64,000 nucleotides of DNA, taken from assembly GCA_003223325.1 (NCBI GenBank), contig QHYS01000023.1:10500-74499 (forward strand), in the 5' to 3' direction. Below are positions 52,767 to 61,279 of this stretch, one piece after another. The DNA comes from Acidobacteriota bacterium (GTDB taxonomy: Bacteria > Acidobacteriota > Terriglobia > Acidiferrales > UBA7541). Each line of letters begins with the position of its first letter. Position 1 is the stretch's first letter. The translations under genes and the position numbers were made by a program. Under the pieces are notes generated by a model, which ran no database searches, had not been told where the DNA came from, and saw nothing but the letters and a program-made list of their open reading frames with translations.

Positions 52767-53493
52767 ATGTTTAGCGAGCTCGTAGAATCGATTACGCGTC
52801 CGAGCGATAAGAGAAAAAGATGGGCGCTGGTGGTCTCGGCCACGGCGCAACCAGTCTGCCTTCTGATTCTCATAGTGATTCCGCTCATTTATACGCAGGC
52901 ATTGCCGAAGGCGATCCTCAATACAGTGTTGGTCGCTCTCCAGGGAACTTCTTCGCAGCCCCCCGCGCAGGCGCCGCTTCCGAAGCCAGGCCCTCGCTCG
53001 GTGCGGCTGTTCGCTCATAGCGTGCTGATCGGGCCGGGGCACATTCCTCCTCACGTCAATGTCATCGAAGAGCCCCCCTTGCCGCCCGAGGCCCCGGCGG
53101 GTCCAGGACCAATCAACAGCAATTCGGATTTTGATCTCCTGAAGGTCGTGCCCAATTCGGCGGAGACGGTGCCCCGGCCGGCAGCTCCGCCGAGAGCGCT
53201 CGAGCGCGTGCCCGTGATAAGCACGATCGAAGCGGCAAAGCTGATCTCGCCGAATTCAGCCCCTCTATCCGCCACTTGCGATTCAGGCCCGCATACAAGG
53301 CAATGTAGTCCTGCACGCCATCATCGGCAGAGAAGGCGCGGTCAGCGAACTCCAGGTTCTATCGGGTCATCCACTGCTGGTGAACTCCGCGCTCGATGCC
53401 GTTCGGCAATGGCGCTATAGCGCGACGCTGTTGAAGGGGCAGGCTGTGGAGGTGGAGACAACGATCACGGTCAGCTTTGTCTTAGGGCAGTAG
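52767..53493 (+). pseudogene. TonB-like energy transducer, frameshifted
   Basis: From ATG 52767 the frame gives one membrane helix (VCLLILIVIPLIYT), a proline-rich spacer and VPVISTIEAAKLIS. The TonB C-terminal domain (LYPPLAIQARIQGNVVLHAI, VSELQVLSGHPLLV, ALDAVRQWRYSAT) is complete but in another frame, ending with TAG 53491-53493. Removing one C from TCGCCGAATT near 53250 restores the family sequence AKLISRIQPLYPP. So one extra base breaks the gene. A sequencing error is as likely as a real mutation. Intact, it would couple the proton gradient to outer-membrane receptors. Confidence 0.75.
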
Positions 53494-53716
53494 TTACCTC
53501 GGCTGGGAGTGCGGCGGCGCCGTTGGTGGTAAAGTCGCGGCGCGATCTTGTACCCCCAAGCAGCCAAAGTGCATCTGCATGCTTGGGTGATTGCCTCCCC
53601 AACGCTCGCGACGTTTTTTACCGCGCGAATGCTCGCGCTCGAGAGGCGCGCGCTGAGGACTCGGGGTTGCGGGTAAATACAACGGGTAGCCGAGCAGGTA
53701 TGCAAGGAGGACTCGG

Positions 53717-54190
53717 ATGGGCGAAGTCGTTTACGTTTCGCGGAGCCGGATCGAACGAAAGCAGGGGCCGCTGCGTCTGGCCCAGATTCCTGGCGAGGCG
53801 CAGCCGGTGGCCTTCAGCGTGCACGGCGCGATCGCCGAGCACTATAAGGTTGACCCCGCCAAGCTGCAGGGCTCGCACGCTTCCACCATTGATTACGCAA
53901 TCGCCGCCACGGCCGGTTGAATGGTGGGAACCTTCGGGGGCGCGCTGGAGGCGCGTCAAATCGATGCCAGCAATGGCAAGCTCGTGGGCGAAGTGACCGG
54001 CGAAGTCGAGACCGAGGAGGGCGTACTGGTGATCCGGCGCATTCACGTTGTGATGAAGCTGGCGGCGCCAGAAAGCTCACGCGCGACGATTGAACGCGTA
54101 CACGGAATGTACGCTATGCGCTGCCCGCTCTACCGCACGTTGCACAAGGCGATTCAGCTCAGCTCTTCGGTGGAACTGGTAGGCCGCTAA
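53717..54190 (+). CDS. OsmC-family peroxidase, candidate selenoprotein (TGA = Sec68)
   Basis: Reading through one in-frame TGA (53918-53920), this is a complete 157-residue OsmC/Ohr-fold protein that should reduce organic hydroperoxides. The first part ends HASTIDYAIAATAG; the second begins MVGTFGGALEARQI. Relatives have Cys between these segments: the first catalytic cysteine. The second conserved cysteine is retained (YAMRCPLYRTL). There is no other stop or frameshift, and AAGGAGG stands 6 nt before the ATG. A hairpin beginning 18 nt past the TGA fits a bacterial SECIS. Sec-containing OsmC-like proteins are known from selenoproteome surveys. A plain Cys-to-stop mutation is the alternative. 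Confidence 0.7.
53939..53957 (+). promoter_or_regulatory. Candidate bacterial SECIS element
   Basis: A 7-bp stem (GGCGCGC with GCGCGTC, one G-U pair) closes a 5-nt loop TGGAG at 53946-53950. The loop begins 25 nt after the TGA and has G in its second position; bacterial SECIS loops usually lie about 16-37 nt downstream with a G among the first two loop bases. It lies within the OsmC coding sequence, as bacterial SECIS elements do. Confidence 0.55.
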
Positions 54191-54256
54191 GCGACCCCGC
54201 AGTCACTGGTTGGTGACGACTTGTGTGCAGTCTCACTGGGACGACGTGGACTGCAA

Positions 54257-54688
54257 ATGACGGCGGGCTTAGCATGCAGTATGCAAATCCTCTGGCCCGA
54301 GATTCGGCACTATTCTCGCCACATTGCGGTCGTTCCCGTCCTTCTCGGAATTGTGGTGACGATTGTAACGCGCCGCACTTTCTGGCTGGAGATGGGCGCG
54401 GTTTGGTTCCTTGGCGTGATCGCCGTGGAGACAGCCACCGAGACGTTTATTTCGGTGCGGCGTAGATTGCCACCACGGCGCCGGCGCGGAGCACTCGTCG
54501 AGTTCCTGCAAACCGGGGGATACTCGCTGGCCGCCGCCAGCATGGCCGCTTACTTTGCACACGTGTTCTGGACCCCCTATCGCCCGAGCTGGCTGATGGG
54601 TCTCGTTTTCGTCGGTATTGTCATGTGCTTCACCTCCGGATTGGTTTACAAGGGGCGGTCGCGAAAGAGCAGACCGAAACACAACTAG
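54257..54688 (+). CDS. Membrane protein, function unknown
   Basis: A 143-residue protein with about four hydrophobic segments (HIAVVPVLLGIVVTIVT, FWLEMGAVWFLGVIAVETA, GGYSLAAASMAAYFAHVFW, WLMGLVFVGIVMCFTSGLV) separated by a basic loop (SVRRRLPPRRRRGAL). No family recognised. The start is uncertain (ATG 54257 or 54281; GTG 54221 also possible). Confidence 0.6.
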   Translation: MTAGLACSMQILWPEIRHYSRHIAVVPVLLGIVVTIVTRRTFWLEMGAVWFLGVIAVETATETFISVRRRLPPRRRRGALVEFLQTGGYSLAAASMAAYFAHVFWTPYRPSWLMGLVFVGIVMCFTSGLVYKGRSRKSRPKHN

Positions 54689-54742
54689 CGCCTTCGACTA
54701 CACCGGCAGACGGCCGCATTGAGGCGCGTTTATACGCACCGA

Positions 54743-55279
54743 TTATTCGTGCGTGGGAGATTCGAGCGGCTCTTTATCTGAAGTAGCTTCGTAGCTGATA
54801 GCCTGATCAGAGAGCGCCAGGCGAAGAGCCTCGACGTGTGGGGCGCATTGCCGGAGTTGCTTGACGTGGTCGATGGCCTCCTCCAATTTCCAGCCTAAGC
54901 ACGTATGCAGATAGCCGATGGCCACGGTAGGCGCGCGGCCGATGCCCGCCGTGCAATGCAGATATACGGTATGGCCTTCGGCGAGTAATTGGCTCAGGGT
55001 CTGGATGCAATTGCAGAGCTTGGCGCGAAGTTCGAGCTGTTCCTCGATCATCGGAGCGCGGCGAAGCACGATCGGGCAGGTCCGGTAGTGCGCTTCAAGG
55101 GGCGGCCAATCCAAATTGACCGCGCGCATGTCGTCGTCGGTATGGATATTGAGTACGGCGGTGGCGCCTGTTTCCCGCCGGAGGCGCTCGATATCGTTAA
55201 CGGTTCGAGGATGGGATCCGATAAAGAGCCGCGGAAGGATCTGCGCGTAGGTCAGTTTCTCGCCGGGGAATCGACACAT
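54743..55279 (-). CDS. Dual-specificity (tyrosine) phosphatase family protein
   Basis: A 178-residue cysteine phosphatase. The P-loop HCTAGIGRAP (Cys109) fits HCxxGxxR, with the general-acid candidate in NIHTDDDM and the opening ILPRLFIGSHPRTVNDIERL. It would dephosphorylate phosphoproteins or other phosphoesters in the cytoplasm. The neighbouring Ser/Thr kinase is far away (33.7-35.4 kb), so no partner is suggested. It lies 68 bp downstream of anmK on the same strand. Confidence 0.9.
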   Translation of the reverse strand: MCRFPGEKLTYAQILPRLFIGSHPRTVNDIERLRRETGATAVLNIHTDDDMRAVNLDWPPLEAHYRTCPIVLRRAPMIEEQLELRAKLCNCIQTLSQLLAEGHTVYLHCTAGIGRAPTVAIGYLHTCLGWKLEEAIDHVKQLRQCAPHVEALRLALSDQAISYEATSDKEPLESPTHE

Positions 55280-55347
55280 ATTGCTTGCAAATGCAGGTTA
55301 CCACGGATTCTGGCGGCCCGCTGGTCGCTTCGCCCATGCCGTAAGCG

Positions 55348-56544
55348 CTAGCGGGGCGGGGGGTAGCAGACTTTGCCGAGGATGGCGGCGCGGCGGGCGC
55401 CCGTGGCGCTGGGCAAATTCGAGGGGCGGCCGTGCACGGTTTCGTCGGCCAGCAGGGCGAAAATGAAGGCTTCCTTGGCATCGCCCGGCAGACCCAGGGC
55501 TTCGGTCGTCACGACTTCGATGCCGCCGAGAGCGGTGGAGAGCTGCGCCAGCACCAAGGGATTGCGCGCGCCGCCGCCCGAGACGATCAGCTGCGCGAGC
55601 GGCGTGCGAGACAAAACCCAGCGATTCAGGGCATCGGCGATGGAGAGCGCGGTCAGCACAGTGGCGGTGCGGACCAGATCTCCGGGACGAGCGCGGTGGC
55701 GCCGGCCCCAAGCCAGAATTTTCTCGACGTAAGTCTTCCCGTATTGTTCGCGTCCGGCGCTTTTGGGCGGAGGTTGCCGGAAATAGGGTTCGGCGAGCAG
55801 TGTATTGAGCAACGCCGGCAGCAGATGGCCGCGCGAGGCCATCTGCGCTTCGGCGTCGAAGCTGCGCCGGTTTGACGTGGCGTGGCGCACGAGCGCGTCG
55901 ATGACCATGTTCCCCGGGCCGGTATCGAAGGCGATGACCGAGCTCGGCGATGCGCCTTTGGGAATAACCGTAATGTTGGCGATTCCGCCGATATTCAGGA
56001 CGGCGCGCCCCCGGCGGGCATCGCGATAGAGCAGATAATCGATCCAGGGCACGAGCGGCGCACCTTGGCCGCCGACGGCCATATCGGCGGGACGAAAATC
56101 GCCGACCGTGGTTACGCCGGTGATGGCGGCGATCAAGGCCGGTTCGCCGATTTGCAAAGTGGAGGCGACCTTGTCGCCAAAAAAACGGCTGGGCCGACCC
56201 TGGTGAAAAATTGTCTGGCCGTGCGATCCGATGACGCTGAGCCGGCGCGGGCGGATGCGAAATTTCTCGCAGGCGCGCAGCACGGCGTCACCGAATAGGC
56301 GCCCGAGGCGGAAATTCAACTGGCTGATTTCACCCGGCCAGACGCGCGCGCCCTCGGCAATGCGCAGCACCTCAGCGCGCACTGCGGCAGGGAAAGGTAA
56401 AGTGACGAAATTCTTGAGACAGGCGTGTGCGGCGTTGTCTCTGATGGAGGAGGCGATGCGCACCAGCGCGACGTCGATGCCGTCGAGGGAAGTGCCAGAC
56501 ATCAGGCCGAGCGCGAGCCGCGAGCCGCCGGGCGCTTGCCTCAT
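55348..56544 (-). CDS. anmK: Anhydro-N-acetylmuramic acid kinase
   Basis: A 398-residue kinase that opens and phosphorylates 1,6-anhydro-MurNAc during cell-wall recycling. LGLMSGTSLDGIDVALV at the N-terminus, SVIGSHGQTIFHQG, LNIGGIANITVI, AFDTGPGNMVIDALV and LIVSGGGARNPLV are all typical. Its ATG overlaps the mutS stop (ATGA at 56541-56544), so it is translated with mutS. The frame is open further upstream inside mutS but that extension is shadow. Confidence 0.95.
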   Translation of the reverse strand: MRQAPGGSRLALGLMSGTSLDGIDVALVRIASSIRDNAAHACLKNFVTLPFPAAVRAEVLRIAEGARVWPGEISQLNFRLGRLFGDAVLRACEKFRIRPRRLSVIGSHGQTIFHQGRPSRFFGDKVASTLQIGEPALIAAITGVTTVGDFRPADMAVGGQGAPLVPWIDYLLYRDARRGRAVLNIGGIANITVIPKGASPSSVIAFDTGPGNMVIDALVRHATSNRRSFDAEAQMASRGHLLPALLNTLLAEPYFRQPPPKSAGREQYGKTYVEKILAWGRRHRARPGDLVRTATVLTALSIADALNRWVLSRTPLAQLIVSGGGARNPLVLAQLSTALGGIEVVTTEALGLPGDAKEAFIFALLADETVHGRPSNLPSATGARRAAILGKVCYPPPR

Positions 56545-59219
56545 GAGATTTGCTTTTTCAGTTGGGCCAGCAGATTCAGAGCGTCGATCGGACGTAAATG
56601 GTCGAGATCGGCGGCGCGCAGCGCCTCGAGCACTTCGCGGGCAATAGGTGTAAACAGCGCTTGCTGCTCGCCGACACCGTTTGAGGGCGGCAGCCCGGGC
56701 GTGAGTTTTTCGCTCAACTGCCGCTCGCTCTGTTCGTGCCGCCGGAGGACTTCGCGGGCGCGCGCGATGACCGCCGGCGGAAGCCCCGCCAGGCGCGCGA
56801 CTTCGATGCCGTAGCTCTTGTCCGCGCTGCCCTCTTCCACGCGCCGCAGGAAGACGATCTCGTTGGGCATCTCCTCGACCGAGACGTGCACGTTCTTCAC
56901 GCCCGAAAGCAAATCGGCGAGTTCGGTCAATTCGTGATAATGCGTGGCGAAGAGAGTCCGCGCGCGGGTGTGCGACTGCAGGTATTCGACCACGGCCCAA
57001 GCAATGGAAAGGCCGTCGAACGTGGCCGTGCCGCGGCCGACTTCGTCGAGCAAAACGAGGCTATGCGGTGTGGCCAGATGCAAGATGGCGGCGACTTCGC
57101 TCATTTCGACTAAGAACGTCGACCGGCCGCGCGCCAGATTGTCGGACGCGCCGATGCGCGTGAAGACGCGATCGGTGATGGGCAGACGCGCCTGCTCGGC
57201 GGGCACAAACGAGCCCATCTGCGCCAACAAGACAATTAGCGCGGCTTGACGCAGGTAGGTGGACTTGCCGCCCATATTCGGGCCGGTGATCAGGAGAATC
57301 TGGTGTGAGGCGGAGTTGAGGAAGAGCGCGTTGGGCACAAACCGCTCGCCCTGCTGTTCGAGCAGGTGCTCGATGACCGGATGTCGGCCGGCAAGAATGA
57401 GCAACTCGCCGTTATCGGTGAATTCGGGCCGGACGTAGCGCCGCGTGGCGGCTACCACGGCGAAGGCGCCCAGCACGTCCAGCTGCGCGATGGCGGCCGC
57501 GGTGCGGCGCAATCGCGGCGACTGCTGGGCCACCCAGGCGCGGACCTCGGCGAACAGCCGCCGTTCGATCTCCCCAATTCGCTCGTCGGCGGCGAGGACT
57601 TTGCTCTCGTATTCTTTTAGTTCGGGTGTGGTGAAGCGCTCGGCATTGACGAGCGTCTGCTTTCGCTCGAAATCGGGAGGGACCAGATGCAGGTTGGGCT
57701 TGGAGATCTCAATATAAAAGCCGAAGACCTGGTTATAGCGAATCTTCAGTGAGCCGATTCCGGTACGCTTGCGCTCGCGCTCTTCCGTAGCTGCGATCAC
57801 CTGGCGGCTGCTTTTGCTGAGATCGCGCAGGCCGTCGAGTTCGGCATCGAATCCGCGGCGGATGACGCCGGGATCGGATGCAAGTGCGGGAGGATCTTCG
57901 GCGATAGCTTCGTCGAGGCGCAGCTGGACGTCGGCTAGCTCGTCCATTTCGGCGTGCAGGGCCGCCAGGCGCGCGGCCGTGCAATTCACCAGATAGCGGC
58001 GGAGCAGGGGAATGCGCGCGATCGATTGGCGCAGCGCGACGAGGTCGCGCGGGCCGGCGAGGCCGAGTGTGGCGCGGCTGGCGAGACGCTCGAGATCCTG
58101 TATGCCGCGCAAATTCTGGCGAATCTCTTCGCGCAGCATGGTCTGCGATTTCAGTTCGGCGACGGAGTCGAGGCGGGCTTCGATCTCTGGCCGGGAAAGC
58201 TCCGGGCGCAGAATCCAGGCGCGGAGCAAGCGCGCGCCCATGACGGTGACAGTCTGGTCGATGGCGCCGAATAGCGATGCATCCGGGTGCCGGCCGCGCG
58301 AGTCTTCCTCCGCATTTAGGGGTGCGAGTAACTCGAGATTGCGCACCGTGACCGGGTCAAGCCCCAGCGAATCCTGCTGCTCGTAATAGCGGACGGTATC
58401 GAGGTGAGTCAAGGCGGTGGCGGAACCGCCATCCGGCTTGGCGGAAGTCTCGCGAAGGTAATATAGGAGCGCTCCGGCAGCGCAAATGGCCTGAGGATGC
58501 GCGGCCAAGCCGAAGCCTTCGAGACCGGCAACGCCGAATTGTTCGCTGAGCAGGCGCTGGCCGTAGCCGGGGCGAAAGATCCATTCTTCCAGGCGGGTTT
58601 CGGCGCCTTCCTGCGCGGGATTTGCCGAGCCCTCGGGCCGCCGGGGGCCGGGGAGCGCGAAAAGGCCCGCCTGCCGAGGCAAAAGGAGTTCGCGCGGGCG
58701 CAGCAACTCCAATTCGTCACGTAGTTTCTGCTCCGCATCAGGCCCGGCAAACTCGGTGGCCCGAAATTCGCCGGTGGAAAGATCGAGATAGGCCAAGCCG
58801 ATAGGCACGCCTGCATTGCCGCGAGCCACCGCGGCCAAAAAGCTATTTTCCTTGGGTTCCAGGACATTCAGGTCGGTGGCGGTGCCGGGGGTGATGACGC
58901 GCACCACTTCCCGCCGCACCAGGCGCTTGCCGGGGCCGGGCTGCTCCATCTGATCACAGATGGCGATCTTGTAACCGGCGCGCAACAGCCGGGCGACGTA
59001 AGTTTCGGCGGCATGAAAGGGGACGCCGCACATGGGAATGGGCTCGCCGCGCTCGCGATTGCGAGAGGTGAGAGTAATTTGCAGTTCCTTCGAGGCCACC
59101 AGGGCGTCTTCGTAGAAGAGTTCGTAGAAATCGCCCAGACGAAACAAGAGCAGCGCGTGGGGATAGCGCTTCTTGATCGCTTGATACTGCCGCATCAGCG
59201 GCGTCGAGGCTTCCATCAT
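56541..59219 (-). CDS. mutS: DNA mismatch repair protein MutS
   Basis: A full-length 892-residue MutS. Domain I has the mismatch-reading Phe-X-Glu in RLGDFYELFYE; the clamp/lever domain is in the middle; the ATPase has Walker A GPNMGGKSTYLRQ, Walker B LVLLDEVGRGTATFDG and the H-loop FATHYHELTELA. The C-terminal helix-turn-helix and tail for MutL/beta interaction are present. It recognises mismatches and starts repair with MutL, which is not in the window. It is the first gene of the mutS-anmK unit. Confidence 0.97.
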   Translation of the reverse strand: MMEASTPLMRQYQAIKKRYPHALLLFRLGDFYELFYEDALVASKELQITLTSRNRERGEPIPMCGVPFHAAETYVARLLRAGYKIAICDQMEQPGPGKRLVRREVVRVITPGTATDLNVLEPKENSFLAAVARGNAGVPIGLAYLDLSTGEFRATEFAGPDAEQKLRDELELLRPRELLLPRQAGLFALPGPRRPEGSANPAQEGAETRLEEWIFRPGYGQRLLSEQFGVAGLEGFGLAAHPQAICAAGALLYYLRETSAKPDGGSATALTHLDTVRYYEQQDSLGLDPVTVRNLELLAPLNAEEDSRGRHPDASLFGAIDQTVTVMGARLLRAWILRPELSRPEIEARLDSVAELKSQTMLREEIRQNLRGIQDLERLASRATLGLAGPRDLVALRQSIARIPLLRRYLVNCTAARLAALHAEMDELADVQLRLDEAIAEDPPALASDPGVIRRGFDAELDGLRDLSKSSRQVIAATEERERKRTGIGSLKIRYNQVFGFYIEISKPNLHLVPPDFERKQTLVNAERFTTPELKEYESKVLAADERIGEIERRLFAEVRAWVAQQSPRLRRTAAAIAQLDVLGAFAVVAATRRYVRPEFTDNGELLILAGRHPVIEHLLEQQGERFVPNALFLNSASHQILLITGPNMGGKSTYLRQAALIVLLAQMGSFVPAEQARLPITDRVFTRIGASDNLARGRSTFLVEMSEVAAILHLATPHSLVLLDEVGRGTATFDGLSIAWAVVEYLQSHTRARTLFATHYHELTELADLLSGVKNVHVSVEEMPNEIVFLRRVEEGSADKSYGIEVARLAGLPPAVIARAREVLRRHEQSERQLSEKLTPGLPPSNGVGEQQALFTPIAREVLEALRAADLDHLRPIDALNLLAQLKKQIS

Positions 59220-59253
59220 GCGGGGCCCACGAGGCGGACTATACTAGCCGACG

Positions 59254-59525
59254 ATGCGCTCGGCGAGCAAAACAGGTTTGAGGAAATCCGGCCGCGGTCC
59301 TCGCAAAAGAGCAAAGACGGAGATCGAGATTAAGGTGCGCGTCCCCGACGTGCCCGGGCTCCAGGGGCAGTTCGGTCCACGTACAAGCTGCCCGGAATGA
59401 ACGGTCTCAAGCTGGTCCTGGACGAAACGCCGATCGGCCTTTTTGTGGAGCTCGAAGGAGGACGCGGAGAGATCAACCGCGCGGCCCGACTGTCCCGACT
59501 GTTGGGTTTCAGTGCCTCGGACTAA
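59254..59525 (+). pseudogene. CYTH-domain (triphosphate tunnel) gene collapsed by a deletion
   Basis: From ATG 59254 one frame gives TEIEIKVRVPDVPGL, the first strand of a CYTH domain (class IV adenylate cyclase/thiamine triphosphatase). The end of the same family, GLKLVLDETPIGLFVELEGG and AARLSRLLGFSASD, lies in another frame and stops at TAA 59523-59525. The middle of the tunnel (about 70-90 residues) is missing. Neither part can form the fold. It is divergent from mutS with only 34 bp between. Confidence 0.6.
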
Positions 59526-59928
59526 TCAATAAGAGCTACGCCGCGCTCTTTATGGAGGAGCGCGGCCTGTATCGTCCGGGGTCCCACAATGAACCCATCC
59601 CGTCTTGTGGCCTGCCGGATATGCTCTTTCCCCGCTCGCAATGACTTCAGCCCAGCCTTTTGCGAAACAATTCCGATGAAAATTTCGTAATTTCGGCACT
59701 CTTTTCTTGACAAAGTGTGCGACTGCATTTACTAGATCATTGAGGACAAAACTCTTTGCAATGAGCTATTCGTTGGACCAGGAGCCCTTGCCAAGGCGTC
59801 GCGCCCCAGACGCGGCGAACGTTTTGCGGGCCAGCGGTAAGGCGCCAAGGCCCTCTCGTATGGCAGGCAGTCGTCCTTGGGGTAGGAGCACGAACGCTGA
59901 CTAGGGAATACCGGCCCCTTCGGGCTGA
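59526..59928 (+). ncRNA. Possible structured leader upstream of the metal-transport genes
   Basis: About 400 bp without a recognisable gene, ending in a small GCCC-CTTC-GGGC hairpin (59915-59926) just before a strong terminator. The terminator is about 100 nt upstream of the MgtE-type gene and no gene precedes it on this strand for 350 nt apart from the CYTH remnant. That suggests a metal-sensing riboswitch or attenuator. I could not match a known class (M-box, yybP-ykoY). Confidence 0.3.
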
Positions 59929-59971
59929 CCCGTGGTCGGGCGCTCCCCCCGGCCACGGGTTTTTTGTTTTT
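59929..59971 (+). terminator. Strong intrinsic terminator before the MgtE-type gene
   Basis: CCCGTGGTCGGG (59929-59940) pairs over 12 bp, one G-U, with CCCGGCCACGGG (59948-59959) around a 7-nt loop, followed by TTTTTTGTTTTT. It is the clearest Rho-independent terminator of the window and faces the plus strand. Confidence 0.85.
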
Positions 59972-60070
59972 GGGCCGCACCGATGATTTTTTCGGAGGGG
60001 CCTTGCCTACACCAAAGCCGTGAAGGGCAGGGCATCGTCTAAGGCGTAGAGGGAAGCGAGGTGATGGGGC

Positions 60071-61241
60071 ATGCTTCACGCGACGGAAGTGCTGGGCGGG
60101 GAGGCCTACGACGCCCAAGGTAACTTCGTCGGGCGGGTGTCGGAGTTATTTATCGAGCCCGCCGACCAGCCCAATCGAGTGGCGCGTTACCTGCTGGGCC
60201 GGGGCAAATACCTGCCGCTATTGGCGCGGCACGACCAGATTTCCTCGGTGGCTCCGGGGGTAATCAAGCTCAACGTCGAGGAAAAGGAATTGGAGCATTT
60301 CCATCCCAACGAGGCGTGGCTGGCGGTGCGCAAGGATTTGCTGGATCAGCAGATCATCGATACCCGCGGCCGCAAGGTGGTGCGCGTGAACGACGTCGAT
60401 CTGGCCGAGCAGCGCACCAACGGCACGGTCGAGTTGCGGGTCACCGACGTGGATATAGGCCTCACAGGAGCGACGCGCCGGCTGCTGCAAGGCTTGGCTT
60501 CGCCGATGCTGATTCGGCGTATCCAGGAGAGACTGCCCGCGCGAACCATACGCTGGGAGTTCGTGAACTTGATCGAGCCGGATCCGCTGCGGCGGGTAAA
60601 GCTGCGCATCACCCACGACAAGCTCGAGAGGATGCACCCGGCGGACCTGGCCGATATTATGGAAGAACTCTCCCCCGCCGAACGCCAGGCCATCATCGCT
60701 TCGCTCGACGAAGAGTCTGCTGCCGAGGCGCTGGCCGAACTGGATTCCCGCCTCACTTCCCAGATCGTCGAGAAAATGGCGCCGGGAAAAGCCGCGGACA
60801 TCATCGAGGAGATGGAACCGGACAAGGCCGCCGATGTTCTCGCCGCGCTTCCACCGGAAACCTCTCAGGATGTGCTCGAAGAATTGCAGGGGGAAGAGGC
60901 GCGCGAGGTGGAAGCGCTGCTGAGCTTCGATGCGCACTCGGCGGGTGGAATGATGACCACCGACTTCGTCTATGTGGGCGAGACGGCGACGCGAGGCGAA
61001 GTCCTGGAGTGGGTGCGCGGCCGGGAGGTCAACGTGGAACAACTAGATTCGATTTTCATGATCGACGGCGACGCCAAGTTGTCGGGAGTGGTTCCGGTCT
61101 CCGAACGCGAAGGAGAAGGAGATTTTCGCGCTCTTCGATAAATACAACCTTCGCAGCCTGGCCGTGGTGGACACTTCGGGACGGCCGATTGGAGCGATAA
61201 CCGTGGACGACGTGATTACGCGCCTGCGGGTCTTGTTGTAA
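60071..61241 (+). pseudogene. Soluble MgtE-type Mg2+ sensor (PRC-like, MgtE N, CBS pair), deleted within CBS region
   Basis: GAGGTG precedes ATG 60071. Residues 1-150 contain two PRC-barrel-like parts (GGEAYDAQGNFVGRVSELFI, IDTRGRKVVRVNDVDL); about 185-290 is the MgtE N-domain of helical repeats (MHPADLADIMEELSPAERQA, EEMEPDKAADVLAALPPETS); then CBS 1 (AGGMMTTDFVYVGETATRGE). The end of CBS 2 (EKEIFALFDKYNLRSLAVVD to TAA 61239) is in another frame: about 20-30 residues and the frame are lost near 61100-61110. No MgtE membrane domain follows; the Nramp-like gene starts 38 bp later. Confidence 0.75.
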
Positions 61242-61279
61242 CGGGGACCTCTGACGCGATAAGGATACATAATCCGCAA

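Noticed and set aside
52767-53493. Programmed frameshift in the tonB-like gene
   Set aside because: No slippery heptamer or downstream structure was evident; a single extra C explains it more simply.
59880-59971. M-box or yybP-ykoY riboswitch
   Set aside because: Conserved core sequences of these classes were not found by eye; only a generic leader with terminator is supported.
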